From assembly GCA_013202515.1 (NCBI GenBank), contig JABMRN010000239.1:1-5493 (forward strand): DNA of 5,493 nt, given 5' to 3'. The notes beneath the pieces are model-generated. The model was not told the DNA's origin. It did not search any database and saw only the letters and a list, made by a program, of their open reading frames with translations. This document shows, one piece after another, positions 1 through 4,693 of the stretch (positions within the stretch are counted from its first letter, which is position 1; every line of letters starts with the position of its first letter). A program made the position numbers and the translations under genes. Source of the stretch: Candidatus Omnitrophota bacterium. Its GTDB lineage: Bacteria > Omnitrophota > Gorgyraeia > JABMRN01.

Positions 1-495
1 ATCCAGAACCGTGTATTCACCGCGAAGATAAAAAGGAACCATTATCTTATGCTTGAAAATACCTTCGTGGACATGACCAAGCGTGCTGCCGGCCTTTACC
101 TTATCTTTTTTTCTTACGTTTGGTTTAAATTCCCATTTTTTCTTAAGAGATATCGCCCTTAGCTCTACTCCTACCGGCAGGAAAAATCCGAATTTTTCAG
201 CAAGCTCGGGAAGGGGATTCTGCAGTCCATCATATATCTGCGAGAGTAGTCCGGGCCCAAGCTCTACCGAAAGCATTTTTCCAGAAAATTCTACAGTGTC
301 GCCGACCTTGATGCCTTTGGTATATTCAAAAACCTGGAGATAGGCGATGTTTCCTTCTATCTTGATTACCTCGGATTTGAGGCGTTTATCACCTATAAGC
401 GCATAAGCCACTTCGTTCTGGATGATGTGGTCATCTAATTCTACGCTTACCATGTTGCCGTTTATGGAAATGATTTTCCCTAGATTCTTAGCCAT
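1..495 (-). CDS. atpA: V/A-type ATPase catalytic subunit A (N-terminal 165 residues; 3' end outside window)
   Basis: This is the start of the nucleotide-binding catalytic subunit A of a V/A-type ATPase, part of the soluble V1/A1 head that couples ATP hydrolysis or synthesis to ion movement. The reading frame is open from ATG at 495-493 to the window edge, 165 codons. Visible parts are the N-terminal beta-barrel (about residues 1-70, with GNIAYLQVFEYTKGIKVGDTV at 48-68), the conserved VELGPGLLSQIYDGLQNPL segment (77-95), and the start of the inserted bulge domain (about 110 onward, KKWEFKP 119-125, HKIMVPF 149-155). The P-loop lies further on and cannot be seen. The MVPF-type bulge and the gene order resemble the Chlamydia/spirochaete/Bacteroidetes form more than the Thermus form. 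The start is supported by GAGGT at 505-501 with a 5-nt spacer, and the gene overlaps the preceding gene by 8 nt, implying translational coupling. Subunits B, D, I and K would be expected beyond the window. Whether the ion is H+ or Na+ cannot be told. Confidence 0.95.
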   Translation of the reverse strand, partial: MAKNLGKIISINGNMVSVELDDHIIQNEVAYALIGDKRLKSEVIKIEGNIAYLQVFEYTKGIKVGDTVEFSGKMLSVELGPGLLSQIYDGLQNPLPELAEKFGFFLPVGVELRAISLKKKWEFKPNVRKKDKVKAGSTLGHVHEGIFKHKIMVPFYLRGEYTVLD

Positions 496-991
496 AGCTT
501 ACCTCGCACATCTCTTCAAAGACTTCTTTTCCCTTATCCCTGTCAAAGGAATCCAGCCTTTCTTTTGCCTGAAGCTTAAGATAATAAACCAAAAGCGCCC
601 CTATATCAAAATGATGTCCGAATTCAAGTTCTTGTATAAAAAACCATCTTTTTTTCTGTATTTCTTTTTCCATAAGCAGGGGAGTGGTTTTATTAAAGAC
701 CTCTAGGAATGAGGGCGGTATCTTTTCGTTTAAATTATTACGGCGTGCCTGTCTAATGCGGGCAAGTTCTTCCCGAAGCTCAAGGTCGAACCCCTTCCAT
801 CCTTTTATTAAATCCGGGTCGTCTTTCTTGATTTCAGTATCGTTAATGTCAACGTCTTCTAATTGCCTAAAATCTTCGGCACTGAGCCATTTTTTGGACT
901 CTTCAAGAAATTCTTCTCGTGTAATAGGCGTATCTTTTTCAAAATCAAGATACGGCAAGGAAGCTATCAGATAATAATACTTATCACCCAT
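488..991 (-). CDS. DUF2764-type protein of the V-type ATPase operon
   Basis: This 167-residue soluble-looking protein has no signal peptide or membrane segment. It resembles the DUF2764 family, found between V-type ATPase subunits E and A in Chlamydia, Borrelia and Bacteroidetes operons. Supporting features are the N-terminal YYYLIASLPYLDF (residues 5-17) followed by a helix with a WLSAEDF turn (35-41), a charged central helix (about 68-90), and the C-terminal LLVYYLKLQAKERLDSFDRDKG (133-154, quoted as LLVYYLKLQ then AKERLDSFDRDKG) with KEVFEEM at 155-161. It starts at 991-989, sharing one base with the subunit E stop (TAATG), behind a strong GGAGG (1005-1001, 9-nt spacer). It ends 8 nt inside subunit A. 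No biochemical role is known to me. The position and the YYYLIASLPYL start make a divergent central-stalk subunit C/d a reasonable guess, but that is inference. Confidence 0.85.
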   Translation of the reverse strand: MGDKYYYLIASLPYLDFEKDTPITREEFLEESKKWLSAEDFRQLEDVDINDTEIKKDDPDLIKGWKGFDLELREELARIRQARRNNLNEKIPPSFLEVFNKTTPLLMEKEIQKKRWFFIQELEFGHHFDIGALLVYYLKLQAKERLDSFDRDKGKEVFEEMCEVSYG

Positions 992-1617
992 TAAGTTTTT
1001 CCTCCGCCGAGGCCAAGATCAATATCTAAGATTTCTACTAACTGGGGATTTAGGTATCTTGCAAATGCCTCTGCAATTGCTTCATCGCTAAAATCAAAAT
1101 AAGAGTCCTTGCCCTTTTCCCCGATACGAAAACCCTTCTCTATGCCTTTGACCGGCGTAAGTGTAATGTGTTTTTTTGCTTCCTGGCTTAAGGCGTCAAA
1201 AAGATATTTCTTTAGCTTTTCCTTGTCTTCTTTGCTGAGAAGAATATCAACATCGAGCTCTTGGTCCTTCCTAAAATTGCTCAATGTCTTTACGATGATC
1301 TCTTTTAAGACATCGCTTTTTAGCTGGTCGGCTACCTTTTCCTTAACAACTCTTTGGAAAAACTCTATAACCCTTCCTCTTAGAGTAAGAAGGATGTCCC
1401 TTGCAGCCTGCTTAAGTGCCTTTTCTTGTGTTTTCTTAAGCTGGCTTACGCAAAGTTCCGCTTCTTTTATTATTTCAGCCTTTTTTTCTTCGGCATCGCG
1501 GATAATCCCGTTTGCTTTTTCCTTGGCCTGATTAATGATGGAGTTAGCGTCTTTTTCAGCCTTATCAACGCCCTCTTTTTTTATTTTTTCTATTAAATTA
1601 TTCAGCTCTATTTCCAT
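991..1617 (-). CDS. atpE: V/A-type ATPase peripheral-stalk subunit E
   Basis: This 208-residue protein fits V-type ATPase subunit E, which forms the peripheral stalk holding the catalytic A3B3 head against rotation. Note that the symbol atpE is also used for F-type subunit c, which this is not. Residues 1 to about 75 are an Ala/Lys/Glu-rich, uninterrupted coiled-coil helix (for example EKANGIIRDAEEKKAEII, 33-50). A globular C-terminal domain follows at about 80-200, ending in the family-like YFDFSDEAIAEAFARYLNPQ (173-192). The length is normal for the family. The start at 1617-1615 has a near-ideal AAGGAG (1630-1625) with a 7-nt spacer. It is the first gene of the ATPase cluster, 77 nt after pyrE. 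No small coiled-coil partner subunit (G/H) is encoded just upstream, where Thermus has one. The last codons (GLGGGKT, 202-208) hold the ribosome binding site of the next gene. Confidence 0.92.
   Translation of the reverse strand: MEIELNNLIEKIKKEGVDKAEKDANSIINQAKEKANGIIRDAEEKKAEIIKEAELCVSQLKKTQEKALKQAARDILLTLRGRVIEFFQRVVKEKVADQLKSDVLKEIIVKTLSNFRKDQELDVDILLSKEDKEKLKKYLFDALSQEAKKHITLTPVKGIEKGFRIGEKGKDSYFDFSDEAIAEAFARYLNPQLVEILDIDLGLGGGKT
1001..1005 (-). promoter_or_regulatory. Ribosome binding site for the DUF2764 gene, inside the subunit E coding end
   Basis: GGAGG lies 9 nt before the ATG at 991-989 and is formed by the glycine codons (ggc gga gga) near the C-terminus of subunit E. It supports independent initiation at the TAATG junction in addition to coupling. 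Confidence 0.75.
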
Positions 1618-1624
1618 AGCAAAA

Positions 1625-1630
1625 CTCCTT
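1625..1630 (-). promoter_or_regulatory. Strong ribosome binding site for V-ATPase subunit E
   Basis: AAGGAG is followed by a 7-nt spacer (TTTTGCT) and the ATG at 1617-1615. It is among the best Shine-Dalgarno matches in the window and fixes the start of the first ATPase gene. Confidence 0.85.
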
Positions 1631-1637
1631 AAAATTG

Positions 1638-1650
1638 GTACCTCTGGTAC
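1638..1650 (-). repeat. Short inverted repeat in the ATPase leader
   Basis: GTACC-AGA-GGTAC on the minus strand forms a perfect 5-bp stem with a 3-nt loop, followed by CAATTTT. It sits between the predicted transcription start and the ribosome binding site of subunit E. It could be a small 5'-UTR hairpin or an operator-sized palindrome. The stem is too short to be a convincing intrinsic terminator. Its function is unknown. Confidence 0.4.
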
Positions 1651-1669
1651 ATAATTATCTATTTATTGT

Positions 1670-1698
1670 AGGATATACTCAACAATGGCTTTTGTCAA
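1670..1698 (-). promoter_or_regulatory. Predicted sigma70-type promoter for the V-ATPase operon
   Basis: A perfect -35 hexamer TTGACA (1698-1693) is separated by exactly 17 nt from TATCCT (1675-1670), which matches 4 of 6 bases of the -10 consensus. The -35 box contains the TGA stop of pyrE (1697-1695). Transcription would start near 1663, leaving a leader of about 45 nt before the subunit E ATG. A better -10-like hexamer, TACAAT (1670-1665), lies just downstream but is 22 nt from TTGACA, so it is less likely to pair with it. Prediction by eye only. Confidence 0.6.
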
Positions 1699-2273
1699 GG
1701 TCTGGTTTTGCGGGAACCGGGCTTGGTAATGGGAATGTTCTTCTTGCATAGGGGGCATTCTTCATTCTTAAAAACAGGGATGTCTATATCGATCAGGCTT
1801 TTTGCCTCACAGCCAAAATCTATTTTTTCTTTTGCTCTGTTCACAATAGAGCCGACCGCTATTGGCCTTGCACCGTGAGCATTCACAACCTCAAGCACCT
1901 CTTTTGTGGAAAGGCCGGTTGTTATAACATCTTCGACGAGGAGCACCTTCTCGTCCTTGCCTAATTTAAAACCCCTTCTAAGGGTCATTTTTCCGTCGAC
2001 CCTTTCTGTAAAAAGGCTCCGTACCCCAAGGGCCCTTGCTACTTCGTAAGAGACAACTACCCCGCCTATAGCCGGGGCTACTACGACATCCGGCTTTTTG
2101 TCACGGAATTTAGAAGCAAGCTCTTGACATAACTTTTCCGCGATATCGGGACGCTCTAAAAGGAGGGCGCATTGAAGGTATTTGGGAGAATGAAGCCCGC
2201 TTGAAAGAACAAAGTGGCCTTCTAGAATTGCCCCTGTGTCTTTAAAAACTTTAAGTATTTCTTCTTTTTTCAT
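1695..2273 (-). CDS. pyrE: Orotate phosphoribosyltransferase
   Basis: PyrE joins orotate and PRPP to give orotidine 5'-monophosphate (OMP), the fifth step of UMP synthesis, in the cytoplasm. The 192-residue length suits the family. Clear signatures are the substrate segment LSSGLHSPKYLQ (23-34), PAIGGVV (67-73), the mobile-loop region RVDGKMTLRRGF (91-102), and the PRPP-binding LLVEDVITTGLST (111-123) with its paired acidic residues E114 and D115. The tail ECPLCKKNIPITKPGSR (172-188) is of the kind seen in the PyrE form often labelled thermophile type. Its two cysteines in CPLC could bind metal, but no second Cys pair is evident. The ATG at 2273-2271 lies 2 nt after the pyrF stop. The only purine-rich Shine-Dalgarno candidate, GAGGA, is about 15 nt upstream, so translation is probably coupled to pyrF. 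It is the last pyr gene seen, and its stop lies within a predicted promoter for the ATPase genes. Confidence 0.96.
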   Translation of the reverse strand: MKKEEILKVFKDTGAILEGHFVLSSGLHSPKYLQCALLLERPDIAEKLCQELASKFRDKKPDVVVAPAIGGVVVSYEVARALGVRSLFTERVDGKMTLRRGFKLGKDEKVLLVEDVITTGLSTKEVLEVVNAHGARPIAVGSIVNRAKEKIDFGCEAKSLIDIDIPVFKNEECPLCKKNIPITKPGSRKTRP

Positions 2274-2275
2274 GG

Positions 2276-2992
2276 TTAATCGGAGATTTCCTCAAGTATC
2301 TGTTTTACTGCCTTAAGCGGTTTTCTCGCCTCAATGATGGGCCTTCCCACTACTATAAAATCAGAACCTGCGTCTATTGCCTCTTTTGGGGTCATAACCC
2401 TTTTTTGATCTTTTTTATCTAGCGCCCATTTCGGCCTTATCCCAGGTGTCACTGCCACAAAATTGTCGCCGAACTTTTCCTTTATCATGCGTACCTCTCT
2501 GGCAGAGGTAACCACTCCATCGAATCCGGAAGATTTCGCTGCCTGGGCAAGCTTTAAAACAAGCCCCTTAATTCCGCCTTTTACGCCGAGGGGGGATAAG
2601 TCTCTTTCATGAAGACTTGTTAGAACAGTCACTGCTATTAATATCGGTTTATAAATGTGCAGTCTCCTGGCCTCTTTGGTAACGGCCTCGGCGGTCCTTC
2701 GCATGGTTTCTTTGCCGCTTAGGGCATGCACGTTCAACATGTAAACACCAAGCTCAGTGGCCTTTCGTGCGGCATTTGAAACTGTATTGGGGATGTCCAT
2801 ATATTTGAGATCCAAAAAAACCTTGCCGCCGCTCTTATTAATATAGTTAATTATCCTCGGACCATACCGGGTGAATAAAATGTGTCCTACCTTAAAAACC
2901 TTGACGTAACCGGAAAGTCTTTTGACTAAGCGAGCAGCCTTTCTGTAGGAATCTACGTCGAGCGCTACTATGAGTCGCGGATCTTTCTTCAT
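2276..2992 (-). CDS. pyrF: Orotidine 5'-phosphate decarboxylase
   Basis: PyrF decarboxylates OMP to UMP, the last step of de novo pyrimidine synthesis. The 238-residue length is standard for the bacterial TIM-barrel enzyme. The catalytic set is present: LIVALDVD with D12, FKVG with K34, and the signature FLDLKYMDIPNTV (59-71) giving D61, K63 and D66 (D-x-K-x-x-D). The phosphate-binding parts are VTPGIRP (181-187) and VVGRPI (214-219) with R217. The residue before D66 is Met, where many homologues have His; the family signature tolerates this, so an active enzyme is expected. The ATG at 2992-2990 is 1 nt after the pyrD stop. The nearest Shine-Dalgarno-like run, GGAAGG, is 16 nt away, so initiation probably relies on coupling to pyrD. 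It stands between pyrD and pyrE, as in the Bacillus K-D-F-E order. Confidence 0.96.
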   Translation of the reverse strand: MKKDPRLIVALDVDSYRKAARLVKRLSGYVKVFKVGHILFTRYGPRIINYINKSGGKVFLDLKYMDIPNTVSNAARKATELGVYMLNVHALSGKETMRRTAEAVTKEARRLHIYKPILIAVTVLTSLHERDLSPLGVKGGIKGLVLKLAQAAKSSGFDGVVTSAREVRMIKEKFGDNFVAVTPGIRPKWALDKKDQKRVMTPKEAIDAGSDFIVVGRPIIEARKPLKAVKQILEEISD

Positions 2993-2993
2993 A

Positions 2994-3941
2994 TCAATCT
3001 GTAATAATCCTTCCTATTAAATTGTTTATATTTTTTATTCTGTTTGTTTTTGCATAGTGCATTATACCATCTATCACGTTAGTTGCAACTGCCGGATTAA
3101 TAAAATTTGCCGTACCCAGCCCGACAGCCGTTGCCCCGCATAGCATAAATTCAATCGCATCTTCTGCGCTCATGATGCCGCCCGATCCGATAATAGGGAT
3201 CTTAACAGCCTGATACGCCTGGTGTACAAAATATAGCGCAACCGGCTTTATTGCCGGGCCGCTTAGACCCCCTACTGTGTTTGCTAGATTCGCTTTTCTA
3301 GAGTAGGCGTCGACGGAGATGCCAAAGATGGTGTTAATAAGCGATATTGCATCGCTTCCAGCATTCTCTGCTGCCTTTGCAATTTTCTTTATATCGGTAA
3401 CGTTTGGAGTAAGCTTTGTTATAATGGTAAGCTTTGTCTTTTTTCTTACCCTAGAGACAACTTTGTTTACCGCAACCTCATCCTGTGCAATTAATCTTTT
3501 GGCCGTGGTCTTTTTACCGTGAATAACATTAGGGCACGAGAGGTTAAGCTCTATTGCCGACACGCAATTGTATTCGGATAGTCTTTCGGTGAGTTTTTCA
3601 AACTCTTGTATGGAAAAACCCGCAATACTTACTACAACATTGGTGCGTAGCTTTTCCAAAAAGGGAATTTTATTTTGGATAAAATCTTTTAGCCCCTTGT
3701 TCTCAAGGCCTATCGAGTTTAGCATCCCCGACGGTGTTTCGACAATACGCGGGGTGGGGTTACCATTACGTGGATTTAAGGTAACCGATTTTGTAACGAT
3801 TGCCCCGAGCCTACTGATATCCACAAAATCCTTCATCTCTTCTGCGTAACCAAACGTCCCTGAAAGCGCCGTAACGGGATTTCTGAGCACCATTTTCCCA
3901 ATTTTAACATTTAGCTTTTTCATTTTGGATTTATTTACCAT
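2994..3941 (-). CDS. pyrD: Dihydroorotate dehydrogenase class 1B, catalytic FMN subunit
   Basis: This FMN subunit oxidises dihydroorotate to orotate. With PyrK it forms the NAD-dependent class 1B (PyrDB) enzyme. It is 315 residues long, a soluble TIM barrel with no membrane anchor. Diagnostic features are NPVTALSGTFGYAEE (21-35), K51 in TKSVT, MLNSIGLEN (73-81), and ELNLSCPNV (131-139) with C136 as the catalytic base. The cysteine marks class 1; class 2 enzymes use serine. Also seen are K176 in TKLTPN, GGLSGPA (224-230), and the FMN phosphate segments GSGG (252-255) and GATAVGLGTANF (269-280). The ATG at 3941-3939 is preferred over the internal Met7 because AAGGA (3952-3948) sits 6 nt before it, while Met7 has no Shine-Dalgarno. 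This start overlaps pyrK by 7 nt. The adjoining pyrK gene independently supports class 1B. Confidence 0.96.
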   Translation of the reverse strand: MVNKSKMKKLNVKIGKMVLRNPVTALSGTFGYAEEMKDFVDISRLGAIVTKSVTLNPRNGNPTPRIVETPSGMLNSIGLENKGLKDFIQNKIPFLEKLRTNVVVSIAGFSIQEFEKLTERLSEYNCVSAIELNLSCPNVIHGKKTTAKRLIAQDEVAVNKVVSRVRKKTKLTIITKLTPNVTDIKKIAKAAENAGSDAISLINTIFGISVDAYSRKANLANTVGGLSGPAIKPVALYFVHQAYQAVKIPIIGSGGIMSAEDAIEFMLCGATAVGLGTANFINPAVATNVIDGIMHYAKTNRIKNINNLIGRIITD

Positions 3942-4693
3942 ATGATTTCCTTAGCGTTAAACACGGGCCCGTCCTTGCACACAAGTTTGTTGCCTGAGCA
4001 TGTTTTAATAGCGCAACCCATGCAAATTCCTGTACCGCAGCCTAAGTATTCCTCCATCGATACCTGACAATATGTTTTATACTTGCCTGAAAGCTTTGCT
4101 ACTGCCTTTAGCATGGGCTTTGGACCACATGCACAGATGCTACACCCACTCTTCAACAAATCTGTCACTAGTCCCTTGTGACCTTTTGAGCCATCCTCTG
4201 TTGCAACATGTACCTTTAATCCTAATTTTTTAAAGTCGCCATCGCAAACAACGTATTTTTTACTCGAGGCGCCTATGAAAACGCTTATCTTTAGTCCGAA
4301 AGTTTTTAGGTTTTTGGCCAATGCATACAACGGGGCTACCCCATGTCCTCCAGCAATCAACGCAACCGAGGAACTGCCGGAGGAAAGGAGTGATTTGATA
4401 TCGAATCCGTTGCCAAGTGGACCAAGAACATCAAGCATCTCGTCGGGTTTTCTTTCGGAGAGTATCTTGGTCGCCTTTCCTACAACTTTGTATAAAATCT
4501 CGATTTTAGAACCTGCTATTTTGTGCGCACCGAACGGCCTTCTCAGTAGTGGATCGTATGATCCCCCTACCTTGACGTTAAAAAACTGGCCCGGATTAAC
4601 TTTTTTTGCACCCTTCGGCGTCCTAAAGGCTAACACGTGATGATGCAGCGCTATTTTTTTGTTAAAAATTATTTTTGCTTTAAACTGCTTCAA
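3935..4693 (-). CDS. pyrK: Dihydroorotate dehydrogenase class 1B, electron transfer subunit
   Basis: PyrK carries FAD and a 2Fe-2S cluster and passes electrons from the PyrD flavin to NAD+. It is 252 residues long, usual for the family. The N-terminal ferredoxin-reductase-like FAD domain has LLRRPFGAH (49-57) and LGPLGNGFD (90-98). The NAD-binding domain has AGGHGVAPLYALA (114-126) and CACGPKPML (187-195). The C-terminal cluster motif is C219-x4-C224-x2-C227-x11-C239 within EEYLGCGTGICMGC (214-227). The start is TTG at 4693-4691, overlapping the upstream stop as TTGA, with GGAG (4702-4699) and a 5-nt spacer. The next in-frame Met is residue 86, inside the FAD domain, so TTG is the sensible start. 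The 7-nt overlap with pyrD suits equal production of two partners in one complex. Confidence 0.96.
   Translation of the reverse strand: MKQFKAKIIFNKKIALHHHVLAFRTPKGAKKVNPGQFFNVKVGGSYDPLLRRPFGAHKIAGSKIEILYKVVGKATKILSERKPDEMLDVLGPLGNGFDIKSLLSSGSSSVALIAGGHGVAPLYALAKNLKTFGLKISVFIGASSKKYVVCDGDFKKLGLKVHVATEDGSKGHKGLVTDLLKSGCSICACGPKPMLKAVAKLSGKYKTYCQVSMEEYLGCGTGICMGCAIKTCSGNKLVCKDGPVFNAKEIIW
3948..3952 (-). promoter_or_regulatory. Ribosome binding site that decides the pyrD start
   Basis: AAGGA lies 6 nt before the ATG at 3941-3939, inside the end of pyrK. No comparable site precedes the in-frame ATG at 3923-3921, so the longer pyrD start is chosen. Confidence 0.75.

Noticed and set aside
83..343. 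Plus-strand open frame of 86 codons opposite the subunit A gene
   Set aside because: It lies wholly within the continuous minus-strand subunit A frame, and its translation resembles no family I recognise.
1109..1531. Plus-strand open frame of 140 codons opposite the subunit E gene
   Set aside because: It is antisense to a clearly recognised gene, and its Ser/Phe-rich translation is typical of the complement of Lys/Glu-rich coding sequence.
1631..1650. Intrinsic terminator for the pyr operon
   Set aside because: The stem is only 5 bp with a triloop, and the following CAATTTT is a poor U-tract; too weak to call.
1743..1758. CPLC in the PyrE tail as a novel zinc knuckle
   Set aside because: There is only one Cys pair, and similar CPLC-KPGSR tails occur in this form of PyrE, so it is a family trait rather than a novelty.
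2795..2820. Loss of an active-site residue in PyrF (Met in place of a frequent His in the D-x-K-x-x-D signature)
   Set aside because: The catalytic Asp and Lys residues are all intact, and the family signature allows variation at this position.
4275..4640. Plus-strand open frame of 121 codons opposite pyrK
   Set aside because: It is antisense to well-conserved FAD and NAD-binding segments of PyrK, so it is a shadow frame.
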